Source: Candidatus Geothermarchaeota archaeon | GTDB lineage: Archaea; Thermoproteota; Nitrososphaeria; Geothermarchaeales; JDFR-13 | Assembly (NCBI GenBank): GCA_015523545.1 | Contig: WAKB01000001.1 | Span: 1-64,000 of the forward strand | Direction of reading: 5' to 3' | Length of the DNA: 64,000 bases | Shown: piece by piece, positions 45,632 through 56,401 of the stretch | Layout: each line of letters begins with the position of its first letter | Position numbering within the stretch: the stretch's first letter is position 1 | Notes under the pieces: generated by a model | The model's input: the letters and a program-made list of their open reading frames with translations, nothing else | Databases searched by the model: none | Told to the model about the DNA's origin: nothing | Position numbers and translations under genes: made by a program

Positions 45632-46114
45632 ATGAAGGGGTACGCCGCTGTAGCTATAGTCCTAAACGGCTCAGAGGTATTGATGATTAGGCGTGCCGAG
45701 AGGGACGACGATCCCTGGAGCGGGGACCTAGCCCTCCCAGGGGGTAGACACGTGGATGAGGATAGGGATATGCTCGACACGGCTATCAGGGAGCTGTGGG
45801 AGGAGGCCGGCGTATCCATAGAGAGAGGGGATGTAGAGCCCATAACCCTGGGCGTGTTCCACCCCATGTCCTACCCCGAGTATAGGGTATACGCGATAGC
45901 CTTCATCCTCGGAGAGAAGCCCAGCACGAGGCCTGGTGAGGAGGTTACACAGGTCTTCTGGCTAGACCTTGGAAACGCTAGGGAGGACACCTGCCTCAAA
46001 CATGTAAGGGCACGGGGTGTAGATCTAGAGGTTCCCTGTATAAAGACTAGTTATGGAGATGTATGGGGATTGACGTATAGAGTCTTGAAGAGGGTTGCGA
46101 GGGACCTCCTATGA
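45632..46114 (+). CDS. NUDIX hydrolase
   Basis: GGRHVDEDRDMLDTAIRELWEEAGV Nudix box. Confidence 0.93.
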   Translation: MKGYAAVAIVLNGSEVLMIRRAERDDDPWSGDLALPGGRHVDEDRDMLDTAIRELWEEAGVSIERGDVEPITLGVFHPMSYPEYRVYAIAFILGEKPSTRPGEEVTQVFWLDLGNAREDTCLKHVRARGVDLEVPCIKTSYGDVWGLTYRVLKRVARDLL

Positions 46115-46347
46115 AGATAGACACCCTCCTAGAGATGATACACCAAGTGATACGAAAGGCGGGGGCAGAGGGGCCTGAGGAGGTGGAGCTCTGTATAGAG
46201 GGGCTGCGGCACGACTTGTTGAGGGAGGTGGCTGCTAGGCTGAGGCCTGCATACATATCGAATAGGTGTGAGGACGGGGTCTACAGAGAGGAGATTGAAA
46301 TAGGTGGGCAGAGGATAGTCGTGGGTGTCAGGAGGCTGGAGATATAA
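46111..46347 (+). CDS. Hypothetical small protein
   Basis: 78-aa ORF overlapping the NUDIX stop (ATGA-type coupling). Confidence 0.55.
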   Translation: MKIDTLLEMIHQVIRKAGAEGPEEVELCIEGLRHDLLREVAARLRPAYISNRCEDGVYREEIEIGGQRIVVGVRRLEI

Positions 46348-46365
46348 AGAGTGGAGGGGTTAGGG

Positions 46366-49300
46366 CTACCTCCTCATCCGCCTAAGGAGTAGTAGGACGC
46401 TGATGGCCACGAGGGCTATAGCTATGATGTACACTATGAGAGTCAAGTTGTTCTGACCCTCGATAGTGACCTCCTCCGATATGAAACCGTCTACACTGAC
46501 CTGTAGAGTCTCGCTGTAGGAGACGGATACTGTGGGTATGGTCACCCTGTAGACACCGCCCTCAACCACCGCACCATCTACGCTTAGGGACTCGACAGGC
46601 TCTCCAAGGACGCGGTAGCTAGCCCTTATCTCATAGGTCACGCTGAAGAGATCCTCAGAGACCTTCACCACCTCGAGGTCGACGGTGTCGAAGACCACCT
46701 CAATAGGTTCAGAGACATATACATCCACATTGTAGACGTCGTCGGCTATGCTGGTGACACTATAGGACACCCTTCCAGGCGAGTTCGTGTCGCCGTCAGG
46801 CTCTATAACAACCTCACCGGTGAAGCCCCTACCATCACTCTCATAGTATGCCGTGTAGCTTATCCCCGGATGACTACCTATCGGCAGGTGGGTCCTCTCG
46901 GCACTAAGCTCCACAACCACCCTGTCAAAGACGATGGTTATCGGGGTGCCGTCAACCGAGGCGGTTAGGCCAGGTGTGAAGACTAGTAGGCCCGAGTCGT
47001 CCCTAACCATTGATACGCCGATCGATACAGAGCCCACGTCATCCATCGAGACCTGGTAGACAGCCCTATACACGCCATTATCCATGGCCAGTCTCAGCAC
47101 CACAGCCTCGCCATCCACATCCAGGACTATGACTGGATTCTCACCAAGCATTCCCATGGGCTCCGACGCTACGACAACCTCTATCGCCACGGTCTCCCCT
47201 ACAGACACCCTAGCCTCGCCATCCACTAGTCTGAGCCAGTCAGGAGTATTGACCTCGATAGACACGCCTATGAAGACTATCGATATCGGCTCTGGGAGGG
47301 CCACATCATCAATGTCTATGTACGGGCTCAGCATCTCCACGCCATCCACAGCTATAGATACCTCGCCTGGGGAGCTACTCGTTATGTTTAGAATGACAAC
47401 ACCGTCCTGAGCCTCATACCACTCACCATTAACCATGATCCTTGCTGGGCCTATCGGGGACATGTTGCTGGCCAGCCTAAGAGCCACCTCCACCACTACG
47501 GTGTCTCCCACAGCCGCCCTGTCCTGCGTTGCCTCCATAGTCACCGTCAATCCGGTGTAGAGTATCTTCCTGGTGATCTTTACAGGCTCGGTTAGGGATG
47601 ACGGACCGGTGTATACATCTATCCTAGTGCCATTAGTTATCAACAGGATTTCTGAGTTCAGGACCCACTCGCCGTTATCCTCCTCCATAGGTAGTGTCAG
47701 GAGGTCGAATCCGGCTATGCTTATAGTCACTCCGAAGCCCTCAACAGGTGTGGTGTAGACCAGCCTCGGATCCTTACCCTCGTCCATCACCACAGGCTTG
47801 ACATCCACCTCTAGGCCAGTAGCCAATGGATCCTCGAGGGAGAGTACCACCACGTCCTCATAGCTCGACTCATGGATGTTTCCATAGGAGTCCTCCGCAT
47901 AGATAGAGATGGATAGGCTGTCACCCATCACGGGTATCTCCACCCTGTGTAAAAGCGCCAGGCCAGGTGGTGAGAATAGTGTCCTGTCTACACCCACCTG
48001 CTCTATCTGAGCCCTCCTCGGGGTGGATCCGTCCCAGCTATATAGGAACTCCAGGTTCTCCAGCCGTGAGGCCTCGGATACTGTGAAGAGGATCTCTACC
48101 GTGTCGTCGAGTACCTCGCTCTCCATCCTGAGTATTATCGGCGGCTCACGGTCAATCTCACCGGTCTTGAAGACTGAGCGTCCCTCGATCCTTGTGAATA
48201 GTAGATACTCACTATTCACCATCTCATACTCCACTTCATAGGTCGGCCCGGTCCTCAGGTTCCTGAAGCTCAGCAGTGGTATCCCAGAGTCCCTCCCCCT
48301 CTCCAAGACTTCACCGTCCGAGCGGAGGACATATTCGATGTCGTAGTCACCAGCAATCACGAATGGGGTATAGCTGGACATAACATATACCGAGAGATTA
48401 GTCCTGAGGCTGAAGTCTGGCATTATCAGTGTACGCTCCCTGTTATAGATGAAGTATGGAGTCCTACCGGGCTTAAACACCTTGTTAGCCGTCTCCTGGA
48501 AGAGGACGTCTAGACTCGTTATCCTAAAGTCGCCCGAGACCGTGAGGAAGTATTTAAACTCGGTGTCGAAGGTCTCCACATCGGGTGTGAACCTGACATT
48601 GTACAGCCCACCCTGGAACATTGGGGCCACTACCAGGAAGGTGAACTGCTGACCTGGTGGGAAGACGGCGAATCCACCGAAGACCGACTCATTAGCCCTC
48701 TGGAAGCCGGTGTCCAGCCTGTTCTGGAAGAATGTGGGCCTAGGCAGGGACGATACATAGTCGCTCAAGAGCCAGGATGCAGAGGCATATGTAGTTGTGT
48801 ATCTAAGCCTCTCGGTATAGTTCCAGTCCCCTAGGGGTGGGGGCCTCCTGATATACTGGCCGTTGAAGAAGAACTCTCTCGGTAGGTTATAACCGTAGTA
48901 CATGTAGTAGTCAGCAGAGATATTCCATAAGCCGTATAGGTAGAGGCTGAGAGGCTCATCCGAGGGGCTGTAGAACGTTACTATATGGCCCATGGGGACG
49001 TAGGACGCCCCAATACCCTGTGGCTGTAGACTCGTGGTTGGGTAATCATCCACATCTATGGTCAACGTTATGTCCTCATCCACCGTGATGTTCTCGGAGT
49101 AGACGAATATCGGCCCCTCGATCAGGTCTTCAGACATGAATGTATTGGCTGAGACTCCTACGAAGGTATAGTCTCCTGGTGGTAGGTCGAACCAGAGCAT
49201 ATAGCTCGTCCCATTATCACCTATGGATCCGCCTGTGGGGAGTAGCCAATCCTTATCCACCGGGTTATATGTGGCGAATAGTGTGAAGAATACCTCTCCA

Positions 49301-51093
49301 TTCAGTGTAGAGTTTAGCGTCACCTTGTAGAGCCAATACACGCTGAACATTATCTGGTACCTCTCACCCAGGTCGTCCCTAAGCCTTATAATACCCATGT
49401 AGACATCTGGCGGTACAGTATCCGATATGAAGACCTCTACGGTCCCATGGGTCTCATTGTTCTGTACGTAGAAGGCGGTCACCATCTGTATGTCGGGACC
49501 AGTACCGTATAGCCTGGCCCAGTCAACACCGAGAACCTGTAGCCTCGTTGCCTCTCCAACGGTATATACAGTGATGTTTAGATGCCTAATACCAGTCCTA
49601 GCATTGACCGATATGCTGGGCATGGTAATGATGAATGAAGCGTTTATAGCGTCTACAGCGTCTACAAGACCGGCGCCATAGGAGAAGACATCCGGCTCGA
49701 TAGGGTCAGCCGTAGTGACTATGAGGCTCTTAATCTCGAGAGGCGATAGGTTGGGCCTGGCCTGCTTAATCAGGGCCACGACCCCGGCGACGTGTGGTGT
49801 AGCCATGCTAGTACCGCTTAGGGCTATGTAGCTTCCACCGTCGCCCTGTATAGCTGAGTCGCCAGCCATCTCCTCCAGGAGGCTACCGCTGGCCAGGGGG
49901 GCTATGATGTCGACTCCAGGGGCCAGTACATCGGGCTTTACACGTAGGTCCCCAGTGGGTCCACGGCTACTAAAGTCTACCAGTGTACCATTCTTGAATG
50001 TGGCTCCCACAGTGATGGCTTTCCTCGCGACGGCTGGACTACCTAGAGAGGAGTATGAAGGCCCGTCGTTCCCAGCCGCGACTACCACCACCACACCATT
50101 ATCAACGGCCCAGTCCACGGCCATGCTGAGGGGGTCTGTACCATCACCGTTGAGGCCTCCACCTAGGCTCATGTTTATGACATCCGCCCCATTCTCCACA
50201 GCCTCCTCAATACCTGCTATGATCCAGCTCACGAGCCCGAATCCCTCGCTCGATATCACCTTTATATTCATCAATAGGGCTCCGGGAGCCACACCGGTGA
50301 ACTTACCATTGCTCGCCGCTCCAGTCCCAGCGGCTATCCCAGCTACATGCGTGCCATGGCCATGGAGATCCTCAGGCCCCTCCTCAGGCACCATTGACAC
50401 ACTATAGACAATCTTAGAAGTCCCGTTGGGGAAGTAGAAGTCTGGGTGGGTAGGGTCTATACCCGTGTCGAGGATCGCTATCTTCACCCCACTCCCATTT
50501 ATCTCTATCCCCAGCCTATTCGAGATCGTCTCCAGCCTATCCCTATCCACTATTAGGCCTACACTCTCGTTCAGACTTATCCTGACCTTGATATCAGGGA
50601 CTAGGCTGGCGCTCTCTACACGGCTCACCAGTAGTGGAGCCTTGGATAGGGGTATCTCAAGGGCTATTAGTGGCAGCCTCCTATATACATAGGTAACCTC
50701 GCCATCCAGCCTCTCGACGAGCCTGATCAGCGATACCTTCTCCATCTGGTCCTCATACCTCGCTATAAACCTGAAGTCTATACGATCCAGAACGTCGGGG
50801 CTTATGCTATAGATCCTCCTACCCTCCACCTCGAGGCCGTCGATATCCGACAAGGGGTATAGCAGGTCTGGCGTCAGCATAAGGTATGGCTCCCCGCCCA
50901 CACCCACTACAGCCAGGTTCTTACCATTATCAGTCACAAGTATCCCTATACTGCTATACCCACCCTGGGTAGCCGAGGTGCCGAGTACAACGAGTAGTAA
51001 CATTAGAAGTATTATGGTTCTAGAAGGTCCCCTAGGATCAGTCATATCTTCACCTCTCCCTAAAAGATGATTAAAAGGTATTTCGGGAGCCAC
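46366..51093 (-). CDS. Giant secreted subtilisin-like S8 protease with tandem beta domains and C-terminal TM
   Basis: Triad motifs KIAILDTGIDPTHPDF, HGHGTHVAGIAAGTG, LSGTSMATPHVAGVVALIKQ; C-terminus LTLIVYIIAIALVAISVLLLLRRMRR. Confidence 0.93.
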   Translation of the reverse strand: MAPEIPFNHLLGRGEDMTDPRGPSRTIILLMLLLVVLGTSATQGGYSSIGILVTDNGKNLAVVGVGGEPYLMLTPDLLYPLSDIDGLEVEGRRIYSISPDVLDRIDFRFIARYEDQMEKVSLIRLVERLDGEVTYVYRRLPLIALEIPLSKAPLLVSRVESASLVPDIKVRISLNESVGLIVDRDRLETISNRLGIEINGSGVKIAILDTGIDPTHPDFYFPNGTSKIVYSVSMVPEEGPEDLHGHGTHVAGIAAGTGAASNGKFTGVAPGALLMNIKVISSEGFGLVSWIIAGIEEAVENGADVINMSLGGGLNGDGTDPLSMAVDWAVDNGVVVVVAAGNDGPSYSSLGSPAVARKAITVGATFKNGTLVDFSSRGPTGDLRVKPDVLAPGVDIIAPLASGSLLEEMAGDSAIQGDGGSYIALSGTSMATPHVAGVVALIKQARPNLSPLEIKSLIVTTADPIEPDVFSYGAGLVDAVDAINASFIITMPSISVNARTGIRHLNITVYTVGEATRLQVLGVDWARLYGTGPDIQMVTAFYVQNNETHGTVEVFISDTVPPDVYMGIIRLRDDLGERYQIMFSVYWLYKVTLNSTLNGEVFFTLFATYNPVDKDWLLPTGGSIGDNGTSYMLWFDLPPGDYTFVGVSANTFMSEDLIEGPIFVYSENITVDEDITLTIDVDDYPTTSLQPQGIGASYVPMGHIVTFYSPSDEPLSLYLYGLWNISADYYMYYGYNLPREFFFNGQYIRRPPPLGDWNYTERLRYTTTYASASWLLSDYVSSLPRPTFFQNRLDTGFQRANESVFGGFAVFPPGQQFTFLVVAPMFQGGLYNVRFTPDVETFDTEFKYFLTVSGDFRITSLDVLFQETANKVFKPGRTPYFIYNRERTLIMPDFSLRTNLSVYVMSSYTPFVIAGDYDIEYVLRSDGEVLERGRDSGIPLLSFRNLRTGPTYEVEYEMVNSEYLLFTRIEGRSVFKTGEIDREPPIILRMESEVLDDTVEILFTVSEASRLENLEFLYSWDGSTPRRAQIEQVGVDRTLFSPPGLALLHRVEIPVMGDSLSISIYAEDSYGNIHESSYEDVVVLSLEDPLATGLEVDVKPVVMDEGKDPRLVYTTPVEGFGVTISIAGFDLLTLPMEEDNGEWVLNSEILLITNGTRIDVYTGPSSLTEPVKITRKILYTGLTVTMEATQDRAAVGDTVVVEVALRLASNMSPIGPARIMVNGEWYEAQDGVVILNITSSSPGEVSIAVDGVEMLSPYIDIDDVALPEPISIVFIGVSIEVNTPDWLRLVDGEARVSVGETVAIEVVVASEPMGMLGENPVIVLDVDGEAVVLRLAMDNGVYRAVYQVSMDDVGSVSIGVSMVRDDSGLLVFTPGLTASVDGTPITIVFDRVVVELSAERTHLPIGSHPGISYTAYYESDGRGFTGEVVIEPDGDTNSPGRVSYSVTSIADDVYNVDVYVSEPIEVVFDTVDLEVVKVSEDLFSVTYEIRASYRVLGEPVESLSVDGAVVEGGVYRVTIPTVSVSYSETLQVSVDGFISEEVTIEGQNNLTLIVYIIAIALVAISVLLLLRRMRR

Positions 51094-51120
51094 CCCTATA
51101 AAACTATTGGTTGGGGTGGC

Positions 51121-51849
51121 CTACCTTGTTATACCGAGGTAGAGCCTGGAGAACTCTGGGTGCTCCAGGAGCTCCTTAGGATCTCCACTATACCTTATCT
51201 CACCACTTACTAGTAGATAGGCATAGTCACCTATCTCAAGAGCCTGCTTAGCGTTCTGCTCAACCAGTAGAATAGTGAGGCCAAGCTCATCCCTAAGCTC
51301 CACCACCTTACGCATCATCATCTTGACTAGTAGGGGCGCCAGGTCTGTAGACATCTCATCCAGCATGAGTAGCTTCGGCCTCCTCATCAATGCCATGGCT
51401 ATAGCCAGCATCCTACGCTCACCACCGCTAAGTGTGCCAGCCTTCCTATCCATGAATTCCTTCAGCCTTGGGAAGAGCTGTACAACCTCCTCTATCCTAG
51501 TCTCGACCTCGTCCTTCGGGAGTAGGTATGCACCGAGGACCAGGTTGTCCCGCACCGTTAGGCTTGCAACCACGTTCTTCATCTGGAGCAGGTATGAGAT
51601 CCCCATCTGGGCTATCTTATGTGGCGGGACACCAACTATCTCCTGCCCATTGAACTTTATCGAGCCCTTATAGATCGTCGTCAAACCCGCGATACTGTTG
51701 AGGAGCGTCGTCTTACCAGCACCGTTGGGGCCGACGACCACCGTTATACTGCCCTCCTCAACCTCCATGTTGACGTCGAATAGGACCTTGAGAGGACCAT
51801 ACCCAGCAGAGAGATCCTTGACAACTAGTGTCTTGGACATAGCCATCAC
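51121..51849 (-). CDS. livF: Branched-chain amino acid-type ABC transporter ATPase (LivF-like)
   Basis: GPNGAGKTTLLNSIAG, LSGGERRMLAIAMALMRRPKLLMLDE. Confidence 0.92.
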   Translation of the reverse strand: MMAMSKTLVVKDLSAGYGPLKVLFDVNMEVEEGSITVVVGPNGAGKTTLLNSIAGLTTIYKGSIKFNGQEIVGVPPHKIAQMGISYLLQMKNVVASLTVRDNLVLGAYLLPKDEVETRIEEVVQLFPRLKEFMDRKAGTLSGGERRMLAIAMALMRRPKLLMLDEMSTDLAPLLVKMMMRKVVELRDELGLTILLVEQNAKQALEIGDYAYLLVSGEIRYSGDPKELLEHPEFSRLYLGITR

Positions 51850-52640
51850 TCCCCGATATAGACCTCTATGACTTTGGGGTTGTTAGCCACCTCGTCAGGC
51901 AGGCCCTCCGCGATAACTGTTCCACGGTCCATGACATAGACATAGTCTGCGAATGGAAGGGCTATATCAATCCTATGCTCTATAAGTAGGAAGGAGACGT
52001 CCCACTTCTTTAGGAGCCCCCTGATGTATGAGAGGATCTCATTGGCATACTTCGGGTCGGTACCGCCTATGGGCTCGTCCAGTGCGATAAGCTTCGCATT
52101 GGTTGCTAATGCCCTGGCCACCTCCAACATCTTTAGCTGGCCAGCCCCTAGGGAGGATGCGGGCATGTCCCACTTCTCCTCCAAGCCTACGCTCCTAAGT
52201 ATCTCGAATGCCCTCTTAATGTTCGCCTCCTCCTCACTTATCCATAGAGGCCTTATAGGCGCCTTCAAGGGGTTCTCCCCACTATTCTTGAGTGCGACCA
52301 AGACGTTGTCTAGGACGGTCAGCCCTATGAAGGGCTCCGGGATCTGGAAGGTCCTAACAAACCCTACCCTATATACCTCATGGGGCCTCCAGCCCGTGAT
52401 ATCAATACCATTATAGAATATCTTCCCACCATCGGGCTTCAAAACACCTGTACATACATTTACGAATGTGGACTTACCCGCCCCATTAGGGCCCATCAAC
52501 ATGGTTATCTTGTTCCTAGCCACCTTCATAGACACATTGTTAACGGCTACAAGACCACCAAACCTTTTCACCACTTTGAATGTCTCCAATATATACTTCT
52601 TGGGATCTAGAGTGTAGGCTTCAGCAGTATCCTGCAGCAT
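51846..52640 (-). CDS. livG: Branched-chain amino acid-type ABC transporter ATPase (LivG-like)
   Basis: GPNGAGKSTFVNVCTG, VRTFQIPEPFIGLTVLDNVLVA, LIEHRIDIAL. Confidence 0.92.
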   Translation of the reverse strand: MLQDTAEAYTLDPKKYILETFKVVKRFGGLVAVNNVSMKVARNKITMLMGPNGAGKSTFVNVCTGVLKPDGGKIFYNGIDITGWRPHEVYRVGFVRTFQIPEPFIGLTVLDNVLVALKNSGENPLKAPIRPLWISEEEANIKRAFEILRSVGLEEKWDMPASSLGAGQLKMLEVARALATNAKLIALDEPIGGTDPKYANEILSYIRGLLKKWDVSFLLIEHRIDIALPFADYVYVMDRGTVIAEGLPDEVANNPKVIEVYIGE

Positions 52641-52764
52641 AAATAAGAAAATCTGATCTGGACGATAAAAAAGTGTTGCAGTCCCCTAGGACAAGAAGTG
52701 GAGGTGAACTTAGGACTATAAATGAAAACACAATATAAAAAAATGGGTGTTTAGGGTTGGGAGT

Positions 52765-54081
52765 CTAGGACCTCGCCAGCCACCAGTCCTCCCAGACGAT
52801 CTTACCTGTTGTGAAGAGCCATGTACCAGCCTTCTTCCAAGTGGCCTGACCATTTTCTATGACTGGGACATATATGTCATAGTCTGCATTGGCCCTGTCA
52901 CCGTTCTCGTCTAGCTGGAAAACACCAGATGCACCTACCATCCTCTCAACAGTCATCGGCAATATCTCTTTTACCTTCTCGGGATCAGCATCCTGGACGT
53001 ACTGAATTGAGAGAGCTATTGCCCATAGGGCGTCGTAAGAGGCGAAGGCGTAGGCGTCTGGAGTCCTACCGAGCTCCTGCTCTATGAAGTTCCTCAACTT
53101 CTCATTGAATGGAGACTCACCAGGGGCGAATATGGGGTTGAGGAACTCCACTGAGGCAGCAAATTCTGCTACAGTGTTGTCAGCCACTATATCTCCCAAT
53201 AGGGCTGAGCCGTCACTTCCAATCCACTTTACCTGTGTTAGGACATCGTAGCCAGATGCAGCTGAGAAAACTGCCGCAACCTCTCTAAACCCGAGAAGTG
53301 CTACGCCTACCTTGTCGGCGCCAAACTGGTTTACTAGCTGGGATACAGTGTCAGCTAGTGTGGCAACCTCAGAGGTGAACTCCTCCTGATCTGGATTATA
53401 CCTTGGCCCCTCGTGCACCATGATACCCTTTTCCTGAGCGCTCTCAGCCATGGACTCCTTTAGACCGTCGCCCCAAGTGTCACCACGCCACATAATGACC
53501 AAGTGTTCAATACCCTGCTCAAATGCTATCTCGGCTGCAGCCGGACCCTGGAGAAGGTCTGTCGGACAGAACCTGAATATGTAGTCATTCGGAATAGCTA
53601 GGGCTGGAGAGGTGGATGACGGCGAAATTACTAGGATCTTGTTGTTTGTTGCGAACTCCCTGATCTCCTTCACCTCACCGCTGGACATAGGTCCAATGAC
53701 AAACTTAATGCCCTGAGCGTTGAAGGTCTGTATCTTTGATAGTGCTATATCAGGCTTGACCTGTGTATCCTCTACTCTAACCTCTATCTGCCAGTCCTCA
53801 CCAATAGCCTCTAACCAGGCGTTAATCTCCTCTTGTGCAAGCTCAAGAGCCTTCTGGCTATTCTCACCATATGTGGCTAGGCCGCCGCTTAGATCTAGAA
53901 GGGCACCCACTGTAACCGTACCCGATACTCCTACCGCTGGGGGCTGCTCACCTGGTGTCTCAACCGGAGCCTCCTCAGCAGCTGGTGGCTGCATAGCCAG
54001 TCCGAAGGCATAGCCGAGGATGATTCCAACTACAAGTGCTACGATGATCAGCGTATAGGCTCTATTAGCAGGCATTGACAT
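52765..54081 (-). CDS. Branched-chain amino acid-type ABC substrate-binding protein
   Basis: Signal/TM, Pro/Glu linker, GALLDLSGGLATYGENSQKALELAQEEIN, FVIGPMSSGEVKEI. Confidence 0.9.
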   Translation of the reverse strand: MSMPANRAYTLIIVALVVGIILGYAFGLAMQPPAAEEAPVETPGEQPPAVGVSGTVTVGALLDLSGGLATYGENSQKALELAQEEINAWLEAIGEDWQIEVRVEDTQVKPDIALSKIQTFNAQGIKFVIGPMSSGEVKEIREFATNNKILVISPSSTSPALAIPNDYIFRFCPTDLLQGPAAAEIAFEQGIEHLVIMWRGDTWGDGLKESMAESAQEKGIMVHEGPRYNPDQEEFTSEVATLADTVSQLVNQFGADKVGVALLGFREVAAVFSAASGYDVLTQVKWIGSDGSALLGDIVADNTVAEFAASVEFLNPIFAPGESPFNEKLRNFIEQELGRTPDAYAFASYDALWAIALSIQYVQDADPEKVKEILPMTVERMVGASGVFQLDENGDRANADYDIYVPVIENGQATWKKAGTWLFTTGKIVWEDWWLARS

Positions 54082-54238
54082 ACACGTTACACCCCCTTAA
54101 ATAGGGCTTAATATTAATGTAGCCCCCTCGATTTATAAAGAAAAATTCGTTGAAGCCTTCTCTAAGGAGAGTACAATATATATCCCAACCGTCTTTATTC
54201 TCTATTCTAAACTACTGATACTGACACGGTGAAGAGCA

Positions 54239-55177
54239 GTGTTGGAGGTAATACTTACTGCATTAGTAATCTCGGCTGGGATAGCCCTAGCAGCGGCAGG
54301 CATAACCATCATCTATATGTCGACAGAGACATTCAACTTCGCACACGCATCATTCACCACCATAGGCTTCTTCGTGGTCTACAACATGCTGCTTGTATTC
54401 GGAGGCTCACCATACTACTACTTTATATTCGCAGCAATATTCACTGGATTGGTAGGGGTAGCTGTATATCTAACCGTTAATAGATGGTTGATCAAGCGCG
54501 GTGCCGACATGGTTACACTTATGATGTCAACACTAGGTGTGGATCTGATACTCTTCGGACTGATAAATCAGTGGGCAGACATAATTAGAGACACAATACC
54601 TGGCTCATCCCCGAGAAACTTCCTCCTAAGAACTATAGACTACCCAGTCGCAGAGATAGGGGGAACCACGGTATATGCTAGGGTCCCCATCTCCATCGCT
54701 ATAGTTATCTTAATTATCATAGGACTACACACATTTCTCACAAGGACTAAGTTCGGGATCGCCATGAGGACAACAATTGAAAATCCGACACTGGCAAAAA
54801 TAATGGGTGTCAACACAGAGATGGTATACCTCACGGCATGGTTCCTCGGAGGAGCCTTAGCCGGCCTTGGAGGAGCAGTACTCTCCATGATCGAGACCGG
54901 CTCGCCTCAGGTGGGTGTGAGGTATATAGTGCCACTCTTTGCAGGCTCTATAGTGGGTGGACTATATAGTGTTTTCGGGAGCCTTCTGGGTGGCTTCCTG
55001 ATCGGGCTTAGCCAGCAGATAGGAATATACGTACTCTCACTATGGGTAGGGACATTCATCAACGCCTACAAGCCCGTGATACCACTTGTCATCATGGTTG
55101 TGGCCCTCCTATTCTTCCCTGAGGGCCTAGGCGCATTGGCGGAGAAATATCTAGCCAGGAGGGGGGTGAAGAAGTAG
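54239..55177 (+). CDS. livH: Branched-chain amino acid-type ABC permease (LivH-like)
   Basis: MSTETFNFAHASFTTIGFF; GGALAGLGGAVLSM; VSG-like GGLYSVFGSLLGGFLIG. Confidence 0.9.
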   Translation: MLEVILTALVISAGIALAAAGITIIYMSTETFNFAHASFTTIGFFVVYNMLLVFGGSPYYYFIFAAIFTGLVGVAVYLTVNRWLIKRGADMVTLMMSTLGVDLILFGLINQWADIIRDTIPGSSPRNFLLRTIDYPVAEIGGTTVYARVPISIAIVILIIIGLHTFLTRTKFGIAMRTTIENPTLAKIMGVNTEMVYLTAWFLGGALAGLGGAVLSMIETGSPQVGVRYIVPLFAGSIVGGLYSVFGSLLGGFLIGLSQQIGIYVLSLWVGTFINAYKPVIPLVIMVVALLFFPEGLGALAEKYLARRGVKK

Positions 55178-56262
55178 TGGCGATAGTCATACCTCCATTC
55201 CTGATCGAGATACTCCTAACCTTGGGCATATTCCTCATCATAACTGTGAGCCTAAACTTCGAGGTTGGATACGCGGGGATACCTCAGTTCGGCCGTGTAT
55301 TGACTGTCCTAGTAGGAGCAATAGTTGCTGCCGCCATACCTGGTAGGCTCCTAGTACTGATGGCCGGGATAACAGTTGAGTTCCGTGGCGAGGAGATAGT
55401 GCCCTACGGCGCCGAGTACGCCAACCACCTTGTAAACTTCAGGCTGGTTGACCAGATAAACACACAGATACTAGGGGTCAACCCAGGCCTCTCTATAGTT
55501 ATGTTCATAGTCACGTTGATACTAGCAGCTATATTCGGTGCTATAATTGGATACCTTACCAGCTACCCAGCCCTCAGGCTTAGGGAGGCATATCTAGGCA
55601 TCACCCTACTAGCATTTGGAGACGCCCTACAGCTCATAGCCCTAAACTATGACCCACTAGTAGGGGCTACCCAGGGAGTATTCGTTCCTAACTTCTTCCT
55701 ATGGGTAGGGGCTACACAGACAAGTGCAAAGATAATAGCCATACTCATAGTAGCGGCACTGATATACGTCTTGGTACACTTCTGGGTCAACAGCCCCTTC
55801 GGCCGATCCCTCAAAGCCATGAGGGACAGTGAGCAGGCCGCAGAGGTATATGGAAAGAACGTGCCACGACTCAGGGGATACACCCTGATGATTGGAGGGG
55901 CATTAGCAGCTATAGGCGGGGCTCTATGGGTTATATATACAGGCTCGATGGATGCGAGGACCTTCAACAGGCTCACATGGACGTTCTGGCCCTGGGCCTT
56001 CATGATGCTTGGAGGCACAGGTAGTCATAAAGGTATGCTGGTAGGCGTCTTCTTCTTCGCACTCTTCCGCTACCTCATATTCGCCTACAAAGGCGTACTA
56101 GAGCCCTTCATACCCATCAGTATACAGTGGCTTGAATACATATTGATAGGCCTGATAATAGTCCTAGTATCCATGTTCAGGCCACAGGGACTCCTACCCG
56201 AGAAGCCGAGGACACTCCTGCCCAAGGAGAGGGTGGAGGAGCTGGCAAAGGCCTCCGCCTAA
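55177..56262 (+). CDS. livM: Branched-chain amino acid-type ABC permease (LivM-like)
   Basis: LNFEVGYAGIPQFGRV, RLREAYLGITLLAFGDALQ, FGRSLKAMRDSEQAAEVYGKNV. Confidence 0.9.
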   Translation: MAIVIPPFLIEILLTLGIFLIITVSLNFEVGYAGIPQFGRVLTVLVGAIVAAAIPGRLLVLMAGITVEFRGEEIVPYGAEYANHLVNFRLVDQINTQILGVNPGLSIVMFIVTLILAAIFGAIIGYLTSYPALRLREAYLGITLLAFGDALQLIALNYDPLVGATQGVFVPNFFLWVGATQTSAKIIAILIVAALIYVLVHFWVNSPFGRSLKAMRDSEQAAEVYGKNVPRLRGYTLMIGGALAAIGGALWVIYTGSMDARTFNRLTWTFWPWAFMMLGGTGSHKGMLVGVFFFALFRYLIFAYKGVLEPFIPISIQWLEYILIGLIIVLVSMFRPQGLLPEKPRTLLPKERVEELAKASA

Positions 56263-56401
56263 CCCACACACCTATTTTTCCATGGGTATTCACGGGATCA
56301 GCACTTAAAGGATTCTTCATCACCCCTCCCTAGGGGCTCATATTCACCTCCCTCATCATCCCCAATATTTATTCAGATCCCTATGGATATAGGGCTGGCG
56401 A

